Origin: JAFALX01 sp050734185
Lineage (GTDB): Bacteria; Chloroflexota; Dormibacteria; Aeolococcales; Aeolococcaceae
DNA length: 14,910 bases
Direction: 5' to 3'
Assembly (NCBI GenBank): GCA_050734185.1
Contig: JBOHUE010000172.1
Span: 1-14,910 of the forward strand
Shown here: piece after piece, positions 6,383 through 12,992 of the stretch
How positions within the stretch are numbered: position 1 is the first letter of the stretch
Layout of the letters: every line of letters starts with the position of its first letter
The notes under the pieces: model-generated
What the model saw: the letters and a program-made list of their open reading frames with translations, nothing else
Told to the model about the DNA's origin: nothing
The model's database searches: none
Translations under genes and position numbers: made by a program

Positions 6383-6646
6383 CCGTCAGCACCAGGGATG
6401 GACGCGCACCACCGCTCCGTTCGACCACGGCGTCGGTCCGCTCTGCGGCCCGCGCCTTGCTCTCGGCGCGACGGGCGCTCCGAGGACGTGTATCGCGTCC
6501 GCACAGCGGATTGACCAGCTTCCGGTTACGCGCTACGACTGCCGCGCGCGGAGGGGACTGCGTCGTGGCTCGCCGGAAGGCTCGAAGCCATCCCTGACCT
6601 CCCTCTATTTCGCCCGCGCGAGTCCGGGTGAGACTGAGGTGACGGC
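6383..6646. other. Intergenic stretch without recognised content
   Basis: The 264 bases between the small basic gene and the pseudokinase gene hold no convincing reading frame, tRNA or known RNA motif. A short GGCT-CGA-AGCC hairpin is present near 6580. The GAGGTGA ribosome-binding site of the next gene closes the region. Confidence 0.5.
6636..6642 (+). promoter_or_regulatory. Ribosome-binding site of the pseudokinase gene
   Basis: GAGGTGA ends four bases before the ATG at 6647 and fixes that start. Confidence 0.7.
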
Positions 6647-7861
6647 ATGCGAGTCCTTCCAGAGAACCCGAACATCGATCACGTGCGGCAGCAGGCCAGG
6701 GACCTGCTCATCGCCCTCCGCGAGACCGACCCAGCAGCGTCGTTGAGCCAGGCTCAACGCGCGCTGGCTGAGCAATATGGGTTCAGCACTTGGACCGCGG
6801 TGCGGCACGAGGTTCACCGGATCTGCAGTGAACGCAGCGACGCCGATCGAGGGCTGATCGACGGCATCGCGGCCGCGTTCGATCTCGGCGAGGTCCTCGG
6901 ACGAGGCGTGGTCGCGGCCGGAGTGATGGGGCCGGCATACCGCGTTGGGACCACCAAGGGCTCGTGGTCGGTGCACGGCGCCCTCTCGTGGGTCGACGAA
7001 GCGCAGGCCGAGGAGGCGGGGCGCCTCATGAACGCAGCGCGTGAGGCGGCTGTGCTGGTACCGGCACCGAGGCGCACGAGTGGAGGCAGCCTGCTCGCGA
7101 CGGTGCACGACCGGCCGTGGCGTGTTGATGAATGGATGAAGGAAGGCCCGCCCGTGACAACGCCGTTGGCAATGGCGGACGCGCACCGGCTCGGTGAGCT
7201 GCTCGGACGGCTGCACTCGCTCGCCCTGCGCCCGACACGACCGATGAATCCGTGGCTGACGCGGCGGCGCAGCCTGCACCACTGGGTCGCCATGACCGGC
7301 CGGGCGCGAGACGCGGGGGTTGAGTGGGCGGACCTGCTCGAGGCTGCGCTGCCGGCACTCGAGCGGTTGACAGCCTGCGCGCTCGAAGAGCCAGATCTCG
7401 GCGCGCTCGTCCTTTCGCACACCAACCTCGTCGCGTCGAACATCAGCCGCGGAGCGAATCACGCGTTGATTCCAAGGGCGTGGGAGTTCGCGGGCGCGAT
7501 ACCGACGGCGTGGGAGCTCGGGCTTGTGTTGCACTCGTGGACGAGCACGCCGGCTGCTGCGCGCGCCAGCGCAATGGTCGGGCCGTTCATCGACGCGTAC
7601 ACGGCGGTGGCCGGCCGCCGTCCCGCGGTTGAGCCGCCGATGTTTGCTGCCGCAATCAATGCGTGGCTGCAGTGGCTGGCGAGCAGAGTCGATTACGCGC
7701 TCGACGGTGACGGCGACGAGCGCACGATAGCAGCGCGCGAGTTGTCACACATGCTCGCTGCTCCGCTCACACCGGAGTCGTTCGACGAGATCGTCGAAGC
7801 GGCTACGAGCGTTAACGGGACTAGTCGGCGTCCGGGCGGTGGAGGCCGCCAACTGCGATGA
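6647..7861 (+). CDS. Predicted pseudokinase of the APH/choline-kinase fold with N-terminal helical domain
   Basis: 404-residue cytoplasmic protein. Residues 7-57 (NPNIDHVRQQARDLL...YGFSTWTAVRHEV) are a helical module often found at the N-terminus of actinobacterial proteins. Residues about 95-350 follow the aminoglycoside-phosphotransferase (APH) fold. A strand pair AYRVGTTKGSWSVHGAL (97-113) holds His110 where the ATP-anchoring Lys is expected. The catalytic loop reads SHTNLVASN (257-265) instead of the usual H-G/R-D-xxxxN, so the Asp is Asn260. The metal-binding segment reads PRAWEFAG (276-283) instead of IDWEFAG, so that Asp is Ala278. The fold-defining WEFAG...AWELG is well kept. Known APH enzymes need all three residues, so phosphotransfer is unlikely; a binding or regulatory role is inferred. 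The gene has a good ribosome-binding site and no frameshift. Confidence 0.88.
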   Translation: MRVLPENPNIDHVRQQARDLLIALRETDPAASLSQAQRALAEQYGFSTWTAVRHEVHRICSERSDADRGLIDGIAAAFDLGEVLGRGVVAAGVMGPAYRVGTTKGSWSVHGALSWVDEAQAEEAGRLMNAAREAAVLVPAPRRTSGGSLLATVHDRPWRVDEWMKEGPPVTTPLAMADAHRLGELLGRLHSLALRPTRPMNPWLTRRRSLHHWVAMTGRARDAGVEWADLLEAALPALERLTACALEEPDLGALVLSHTNLVASNISRGANHALIPRAWEFAGAIPTAWELGLVLHSWTSTPAAARASAMVGPFIDAYTAVAGRRPAVEPPMFAAAINAWLQWLASRVDYALDGDGDERTIAARELSHMLAAPLTPESFDEIVEAATSVNGTSRRPGGGGRQLR

Positions 7862-7875
7862 CATACGCGGTTGCC

Positions 7876-8013
7876 CCCGCTGGCTTCGTCGTGGTGGAGC
7901 TGTGGAACCGCTGGCCGCAGCGAATTGCCAATGACCTTGTCGAGGTCGGCCCAACTGGTCGTGCCGCCAGCATCGCCAACCGACAGGAAGATCCATGCCT
8001 GCCCGTCAGTCAT
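7876..8013 (-). pseudogene. Possible remnant of a small uncharacterised gene
   Basis: From an ATG at 8013 the minus strand reads MTDGQAWIFLSVGDAGG... for about 45 residues. It resembles the first part of small uncharacterised proteins with an AWxFLAxGDAxG start. After about 7876 the frame turns into Pro/Arg-rich sequence that looks like antisense of the pseudokinase gene, and no other frame picks up a continuation. No ribosome-binding site is seen. The rest of the 253-base gap (7862-8114) holds only the GNAT promoter. This is a tentative call from pattern memory. Confidence 0.22.
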
Positions 8014-8101
8014 TTCGTGGGAGATGGTAGTCGCGGAGGTGACGGTCGACCGCCGCATGCCAGGGTCCGGCACTAACCGCCCGACGCCTGGCAAGCAGCC
8101 G

Positions 8102-8107
8102 TAGAAT
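8102..8107 (+). promoter_or_regulatory. Leaderless-type promoter -10 (TAGAAT) of the GNAT gene
   Basis: TAGAAT matches TANNNT and ends seven bases before the GTG at 8115, which puts initiation at the start codon. There is no Shine-Dalgarno. No -35 consensus is visible. Confidence 0.6.
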
Positions 8108-8114
8108 CGGTACC

Positions 8115-8678
8115 GTGGCGATCCGGCTCGAGTCCCCTCGCCTCATCATCCGCACACTCCAAGCGGATGACCAAGAGCCGTGGCTCGCGATGTTCGCGGA
8201 CCCAGCGGTGCGGCGCTTCCTGCCTGGATCTGCACCAACTCCACAGAACTTCGCCACGACACTGGTGGCGCGCCACGAGATGGAGGAAGAATTGGGCTAC
8301 GCCCTATGGGCGGTGGATGACAAGAGCACCGGTGACTTCGTCGGGCAGTGCGGATTGCGCCCGGCGCGAACGATGGACCCGACGGCCGGCTCCGAAATCG
8401 ACCTCGCCTACCACTTCACGTCGAACACTTGGAATCGCGGGTATACGACCGAGGCGGTGATGGCAGTGCTCACCTACGCGTTGGGCGACGATGGGCCGCG
8501 CCTCGAGCGCGTCATGGCCGTAACCATGCCCGAGAACGTGGGCTCGTGGCGGGTCATGGAGAAGGCTGGGATGCGCTATGAGGGCAGGGCCAATTACTAC
8601 GGTCTCTCCGGGCTCAAGAAGTACTCCGCCGAGCGCGCGTGGTGGACGCCGGGGCTTAGCAGCGCCAAAAAGGAGTGA
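8115..8678 (+). CDS. GNAT-family N-acetyltransferase, RimJ/RimL type
   Basis: 187-residue cytoplasmic enzyme that uses acetyl-CoA to acetylate an amine, in this subgroup often a protein N-terminus or a small molecule; the substrate is unknown. The start LESPRLIIRTLQADD (5-19) is the classic first strand and helix of the RimJ/RimL (Acetyltransf_3) group. The acetyl-CoA pyrophosphate loop is NRGYTTEA at 107-114, a slight variant of the usual RGxG/A. The C-terminal motif ENVGSWRVMEKAGMRYEG (140-157) matches N-x-x-S-x-R-V-x-E-K-x-G-x-x-x-E-G. Length is normal for the family. The GTG start at 8115 is supported by TAGAAT seven bases upstream and by the position of the first beta strand. It stands alone, so no pathway can be named. 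Confidence 0.94.
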   Translation: MAIRLESPRLIIRTLQADDQEPWLAMFADPAVRRFLPGSAPTPQNFATTLVARHEMEEELGYALWAVDDKSTGDFVGQCGLRPARTMDPTAGSEIDLAYHFTSNTWNRGYTTEAVMAVLTYALGDDGPRLERVMAVTMPENVGSWRVMEKAGMRYEGRANYYGLSGLKKYSAERAWWTPGLSSAKKE

Positions 8679-8849
8679 TGGCATGGCGGAAACGGCTCGA
8701 TGACTCCAACGAGACCGGCGAGGAGCACGCCAGTACTCGCGAATGTCCCCCGAGAGGCGCGCCGAGACGCTAGTGCGCCGCTCGTCGACGGCATAGTCGA
8801 TGACTACGACTGGGAGCTCCTGCGCCGCTCGACGACAACTAACTGCGGC

Positions 8850-10448
8850 TCACGCCACGATGGCGTGTTGCATGGCCCAGAGCGCCGCGGCGCCGCGTGA
8901 CGAAACGCCGATCTTGTCGTAGACGTGCTGGATGTGGTGATCGCTGGTCTTAGGGGAGATGTAAAGGCGCGTTGCAATCTGCTGTGTCGTGAGGCCCCTT
9001 GCCGCGAGTCGCAGCACCTCGACCTCGCGTCGGGTCAGCCCTCCCGGATGGCGCTGCCGCGTGCCGGTGAGCAACGACGGTTCGTCGTGTCCCGCGGCCG
9101 CGAGCACCGCCCGGCTCGCACGAGGCTCGAGCACGCTGTCAGCCACGAGCCGGCGCACCTCGGCGGCAGCGTCACCCGAGGACAACGGCGAACGGTCAGC
9201 TCGCTCGGCGGTCAGCCCCACGTACACGTCCGTCGCGGCCAGGATGCACGCTCCGAGGTCATCGTCGATGTGCATGTGCTTGTGGTAGCCGGAGCCGTTG
9301 CACCGCTCGTGATGCGCGGACGCAATCGGGTTGAGCGCGGCCAGCGCGGGCGAGCGTCGAAGCATCTGCTCGGTCAGCATCGGGTGTAGCTCGACACGAT
9401 CGAACTCGGTTCGCGTGAGTGGACCAGGCTTGTCCCAGATCGAGTTCGGTACCCCGGTGCTGCCAAGCTCGTGCACGAGCGCAGCACGACGGAGCGTGGC
9501 AACGGTGTCGTCGTCGAGCGCGAGCACTCGGGCGGCATCGGCCGCCAGCTGCGCACAGCGGCGGCTGTGCCCGGCCATGTACGGCGACTTGAGGTCGATG
9601 AAATCGGCAACGACGGTCAGGGCGTCGTCGAGTCGCTCGCCGGCGAGCAGGCGGTGCGGTTCAGGCTCGAGGGCGAGCACGGCATCCCACGGCTCTCCGT
9701 CGTCGAGGTGTTTGAGCCAGCTGCTCCCGTGCGCCACGAAAAGGTCGGCGAGCACTGGGTCGTAGGTGCGGTCGCGTCGCTCGCGTGCCGCATCGATCGC
9801 CGCGGCCGGTGAGAAGCGGCGGCCGATCGCTTCCATATCGTGGCTGAGGTGCACGATGCGCATGGCGAGCGGGATCCGATCGCCCCTCGCGCCTGACGGA
9901 TAGCCCTTGCCGTTCCAGCGCTCGTACGTGAAGCGCAATGCCTCGCGAACCATCGGATCGAGACCGAGCCGTTCGACCAGCATCACGGCCACCTCGCATC
10001 CGGTCGCAAAGTTGTGGACCGCCCAGTCGTGGGCGCCCTCGTGCAACGACTTCACGATCCCCTCGTGCTCCTCAGGGGCGTGGCCGGCGGTCGCGAACTC
10101 GACCATGGCGCGCATGACATCGGCCGGATCGGCGGCGTCGAACACGAGCGTGCGGGCGAGCACAGCGATGTCGTCGGCGAAGACGCTGGCGATCTCGTGA
10201 GCGTGGCCCGTGCACCCCAGGTAGCGCAGCAGCGCGACCCAGTAGACGGTTTCGCGAACGTGTGGTTCGAAGCCCGCCTCGTCGGACAGCGCGACCCCGA
10301 GAAGGCACGACCGTAGCTGCGATTCCAGCGGCTGGCCGAACGCGTTGTCCTGCGCGAGCGCGAAGGTCGCGACGAGCTCAGCGAGGCGAAGCGGCGATTC
10401 CAGAAATGGGGAGTTCTCCCGATGTTTCGGCCGCAGCGGTTTGAGCAT
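8850..10448 (-). CDS. HD-domain (HD-GYP-like) / LuxR-type HTH transcriptional regulator
   Basis: Predicted 532-residue cytoplasmic regulator. The first half holds a degenerate HD-GYP-like unit ending in ERWNGKGYPSG...IPLAMRIVHLSHD (from residue 176). The second half is a clearer HD-GYP-like domain: GHSRR at about 293, LVHELGSTGVPNSIWDKPG at 324-342, HHERCNGSGYH at 379-389. The C-terminus (about 469-532) is a LuxR/FixJ winged helix-turn-helix with LTRREVEVLRLAARGLTTQQIA and SPKT. The HD motif reads HE (326-327) and the GYP motif GYH, so cyclic-di-GMP hydrolysis is doubtful; ligand sensing is likelier. This architecture is known in actinobacteria. ATG 10448 was chosen because a G-run lies five bases upstream and it leaves a 52-base gap to the divergent gene. 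The upstream extension of the frame is read as non-coding. Confidence 0.93.
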   Translation of the reverse strand: MLKPLRPKHRENSPFLESPLRLAELVATFALAQDNAFGQPLESQLRSCLLGVALSDEAGFEPHVRETVYWVALLRYLGCTGHAHEIASVFADDIAVLARTLVFDAADPADVMRAMVEFATAGHAPEEHEGIVKSLHEGAHDWAVHNFATGCEVAVMLVERLGLDPMVREALRFTYERWNGKGYPSGARGDRIPLAMRIVHLSHDMEAIGRRFSPAAAIDAARERRDRTYDPVLADLFVAHGSSWLKHLDDGEPWDAVLALEPEPHRLLAGERLDDALTVVADFIDLKSPYMAGHSRRCAQLAADAARVLALDDDTVATLRRAALVHELGSTGVPNSIWDKPGPLTRTEFDRVELHPMLTEQMLRRSPALAALNPIASAHHERCNGSGYHKHMHIDDDLGACILAATDVYVGLTAERADRSPLSSGDAAAEVRRLVADSVLEPRASRAVLAAAGHDEPSLLTGTRQRHPGGLTRREVEVLRLAARGLTTQQIATRLYISPKTSDHHIQHVYDKIGVSSRGAAALWAMQHAIVA

Positions 10449-10488
10449 CGTGACCCCCCAGATGTCGCCAAGCAGGCGACTGCTCACC

Positions 10489-10493
10489 AGGAG
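10489..10493 (+). promoter_or_regulatory. Ribosome-binding site of the beta-propeller gene
   Basis: AGGAG, seven bases before the ATG at 10501. It fixes the start just ahead of a signal peptide and separates the gene from the divergent HD/LuxR gene. Confidence 0.75.
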
Positions 10494-10500
10494 AACGAGT

Positions 10501-11814
10501 ATGGCGAAATGTGCACCTTCCATCCGGGCGCTGGGCGTGTTCCTGGCGCTCGTAGCGCTCGCCGCATCGGCACCGCTCCTGGCCACCGGCGGTGTCGCCG
10601 GTGGGCAGCCGGTGGGGGCCGTGTACGTGGCGAGCAACAGCTACAGCGGCAACCAGATCCTGGCGTTCCCGCGCTACGCTGACGGCTCGCTCGGTCCCGT
10701 CGAGCCGGGAGTGCCGACGGGCGGGCTGGGGAGCGGCCCCGGTCAGCTGCTGGCCGACGACCCGCTCGGGTCGCAGGGCTCGTTGATTGTCGATCAGGAG
10801 AACCAGCGCCTGTTCGTGGTCAATGCCGGCAGCAACAACGTCTCGGTGTTCTCGATCAATGGGAACACGCTCACGCTCGTCGACCGCCAGTCATCCGACG
10901 GCGCCTATCCGGTCAGCCTCGCACTCCTGGATCACACGCTGTATGTGCTCAACGCCGTCGGCAACTCGGTCGCCGGCTTCAGCGTCGACAACGGCGGGCA
11001 TTTGACGCACCTCAGCACCTGCGCGCTCCCCAGCCTGCCGAGCGGAGCGAACGCGGTGCTGCCCGCCAATCCACCGACACACAGTGCACAACCCGTCATG
11101 GTGCAGACGCCCGGGCAGGTCGGGTTCAGCCCCGACGGCACGAGGCTGCTGGTCGTGTCGAAGGAAGGGCCGCTCCTGCAACCTACCTTCCCCTTCAGCA
11201 CCACCTTGGGATCGGGGAGGATCCACGTGTACGACGTCGGCGGCGCCCAGCACACGCTGCTGAACTGTGGGAGGCCGACGACCACTGTGCTGGCGAGCAA
11301 CAGCAGCGGCAGCGGGAAGATGCCGTTCTCCTTCGGATGGACCGCACAGGGCCAGCTCCTCCTCCTGGAGGTGTTCGGTTCCAAGACCGACTTCGCGGGA
11401 GGCGCGATGAGCTCGTTCGCTCTGCACAGCAATGACACGCTCACGCCCATCTCGACGTCGATCGCCAGCGGCGAGACGGCTCCGTGCTGGCTCGTGCGCA
11501 GCGGCAGCAACGTCTATGTGGCGAACAACGTGCCCAACGGCTTCATCCCACCCGACGTGATCTCCGCGTACGTGGTGAACAGCAAGGGGCACGTCGCACC
11601 GAGTCCTGCAGTGGCGGCAACCGTCGCGTCGGATCTCACCGATATGGCCATCACCGCCGACGGGCACTTCATCTATCAAATGGCAACCGGCTCGTCGCAG
11701 GTCTGGCCGTTCCGCGTCGGCTCGACAGGAGCGCTGTCGGGATTGACGCCGGTGGCCGACGGCCAGCCCCCGAGCAGCGGCAACGTGGGCATCGCCACCG
11801 TGGACTTCCAGTAG
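10501..11814 (+). CDS. Exported beta-propeller protein, lactonase/YVTN-like
   Basis: 437-residue protein. Residues 1-35 form a signal peptide: a Lys/Arg-containing start, hydrophobic LGVFLALVALAASAPLLA, then small residues; there is no lipobox. The mature part has repeated propeller blades with the pattern GxxLxVxNxxxNxVxxFxIxxxGxL, for example LFVVNAGSNNVSVFSIN, LYVLNAVGNSVAGFSVD and VYVANNVPNGF...VISAYVV. This is typical of seven-bladed lactonase-like (6-phosphogluconolactonase fold) and YVTN proteins. The family includes lactonases, but many secreted members have no shown activity, so I assign the fold only. No C-terminal sorting signal is seen. It is divergent from the HD/LuxR regulator, with 52 bases between the starts, so regulation by that neighbour is plausible. 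A strong hairpin follows the stop. Confidence 0.88.
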   Translation: MAKCAPSIRALGVFLALVALAASAPLLATGGVAGGQPVGAVYVASNSYSGNQILAFPRYADGSLGPVEPGVPTGGLGSGPGQLLADDPLGSQGSLIVDQENQRLFVVNAGSNNVSVFSINGNTLTLVDRQSSDGAYPVSLALLDHTLYVLNAVGNSVAGFSVDNGGHLTHLSTCALPSLPSGANAVLPANPPTHSAQPVMVQTPGQVGFSPDGTRLLVVSKEGPLLQPTFPFSTTLGSGRIHVYDVGGAQHTLLNCGRPTTTVLASNSSGSGKMPFSFGWTAQGQLLLLEVFGSKTDFAGGAMSSFALHSNDTLTPISTSIASGETAPCWLVRSGSNVYVANNVPNGFIPPDVISAYVVNSKGHVAPSPAVAATVASDLTDMAITADGHFIYQMATGSSQVWPFRVGSTGALSGLTPVADGQPPSSGNVGIATVDFQ

Positions 11815-11824
11815 TACAAGGGCA

Positions 11825-11841
11825 GCTGCGTCGACCGCAGC
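11825..11841 (+). other. Short hairpin upstream of the main terminator stem
   Basis: GCTGCG and CGCAGC are exact inverse 6-base arms with a five-base loop, ten bases after the propeller stop. It may act together with the longer stem at 11852. Confidence 0.3.
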
Positions 11842-11851
11842 GTCGTGTCAA

Positions 11852-11886
11852 GGAGCGGTCCAGTCCCAATCGGGCTGGGCCGCTCC
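11852..11886 (+). terminator. Strong 15-bp hairpin, no U-tract
   Basis: Arms 11852-11866 and 11872-11886 pair over all 15 positions in RNA (two G-U) around a CAATC loop. It lies 37 bases after the beta-propeller stop and between two convergent genes, where a terminator is expected. There is no T-run on either side, which is common for actinobacterial terminators but leaves the efficiency open. Confidence 0.6.
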
Positions 11887-11981
11887 GCTGCAAACACGCT
11901 GCCTTCACTGGCTCCGCACACTCGAGTGCACGTCACAGGGCGGGTTCACACCGTCGGCGATTCCGACAGTGGGTAGTGACG

Positions 11982-12842
11982 CTACTCGCTGTGGCCGTTG
12001 GTGGCGACGCTGACGACGGTCTCGAGCTCCGCCATGTGCTCCGCCTCAACGGCGTCGCCCTGCAGATGCTGTGCGAGACGCTCGTTCAGCCCGCGGCGCT
12101 CGAAGCGATACCCGATGCCCGGCACCGCGTGGATGTACGTCGGACGCGGTCCTTCGGGCTCGATCTTGCGGCGCAGCCGGTAGACGTGTGCGTCGACGCT
12201 GCGCAGGTCGAGGTCGGCGCCCTGTCCCCACACCTTCTGGATCATCTCCGAGCGCGAGATCACGCGTCCCGGTGATGCGGACAGCAGCGCGAGCAGATCG
12301 AACTCCGTTGGCGTGAGGCTGACGGGCTGACCGTCGCGCAGCACCTCGTGGCGTCCGATGTCGACGACGAGGCCGGGGAACTTCAGCCGTCCCGGGCGCA
12401 CCTGCGACTGCGTGCTGCGCTGCCGGCGCAGCTTCGCGTTGATGCGTGCGGCAAGCTCGCGCAGCTCGAACGGCTTGGAGATGTAGTCGTCGGCGCCGAT
12501 CTCGAGGCCGACGACGACGTCGACGACGTCGGTCGATGCCGACACCATGATGACGGGCACCTCGACGCCCGCCGTCCGCAGGCGGCGGCACACGTCGAAG
12601 CCGGTGAGACCGGGCAGCGTGAGGTCGAGCAGCACGAGGTCGACGTCGGTCTGTTCGGCCATGCGGAGCCCATCGGCGCCGTTCTCCGCGAACTGGATGG
12701 CGAAGCCGTGCTGCTGCGCCAGCACCGCGAGGATGTCGCGCATCGATGGGTCGTCGTCGATCACGAGGACGGTCGCCTCGGCGCCTGCGCGCGTGGCGAC
12801 CGAGCCAAGCGGGCTGAGCAGAGACTCAGTGAAGGCCGGCAT
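11982..12842 (-). CDS. Two-component response regulator, OmpR/PhoB family
   Basis: 286-residue cytoplasmic transcription factor, phosphorylated by a partner histidine kinase. The receiver domain covers about residues 24-140: acidic pocket DDD at 29-31, phosphoacceptor Asp73 in LVLLDLTLPG, Ser101 in the switch position, and Lys123 in SKPF. The winged-helix DNA-binding domain covers about 150-250, with LTPTEFDLLALL, RSVDAHVYRLRRKIE and GIGYRFE. Both domains are complete. Unusually, about 36 residues (251-286, rich in Ala, Glu and His) follow the domain, and a 22-residue N-terminal extension precedes it. The ATG at 12842 is supported by GGAGGGAG three bases upstream. Its kinase gene lies upstream on the same strand with a 150-base gap, so it may have its own promoter as well as read-through. 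Targets are unknown. Confidence 0.96.
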   Translation of the reverse strand: MPAFTESLLSPLGSVATRAGAEATVLVIDDDPSMRDILAVLAQQHGFAIQFAENGADGLRMAEQTDVDLVLLDLTLPGLTGFDVCRRLRTAGVEVPVIMVSASTDVVDVVVGLEIGADDYISKPFELRELAARINAKLRRQRSTQSQVRPGRLKFPGLVVDIGRHEVLRDGQPVSLTPTEFDLLALLSASPGRVISRSEMIQKVWGQGADLDLRSVDAHVYRLRRKIEPEGPRPTYIHAVPGIGYRFERRGLNERLAQHLQGDAVEAEHMAELETVVSVATNGHSE

Positions 12843-12845
12843 CAG

Positions 12846-12853
12846 CTCCCTCC
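12846..12853 (-). promoter_or_regulatory. Ribosome-binding site of the response regulator
   Basis: GGAGGGAG on the minus strand, three bases before the ATG at 12842. It supports the start that includes the N-terminal extension. Confidence 0.7.
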
Positions 12854-12992
12854 GGGCCGCGGACTACAGCTCAGTGGTGTCACGAGCGCACCGTACCACT
12901 CGTTTGACGCGTATTAGGAGCGGGTTACGAACGCGTTGCCTGGTTTTACCGGGACGCAACCAGCGGCCACAGAGCGGCGTAACTCTGTGCGA

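Noticed and set aside
5809..6597. Long frames on both strands over the small basic gene (minus 5809-6504, plus 5998-6597)
   Set aside because: Arg/Pro/Ala-rich with no plausible fold pattern; the 6044 frame has beta-strand-like periodicity and better composition.
6500..6600. tRNA-like look (GGCTCGAAGCC and nearby stems)
   Set aside because: The stem is only four bases with a three-base loop; no acceptor, D or anticodon arm can be drawn.
7858..8076. Plus-strand frame starting ATGA-coupled to the pseudokinase stop
   Set aside because: No ribosome-binding site, poor composition and no domain pattern; it lies opposite the possible remnant and looks like its antisense.
8700..8900. Short plus-strand frame between the acetyltransferase and the HD/LuxR gene
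   Set aside because: Mixed codon bias, no start signal, and it runs into the C-terminal coding part of the HD/LuxR gene on the other strand.
10449..10637. N-terminal extension of the HD/LuxR gene to an upstream ATG
   Set aside because: It would overlap the signal-peptide region of the divergent propeller gene, and the added residues look non-coding; ATG 10448 has a G-rich site upstream.
12904..12931. Plus-strand TTGACG with TTACGA 15 bases later, a possible antisense promoter into the kinase 3' end
   Set aside because: Spacing is short and the -10 is poor; random matches of this quality are expected.
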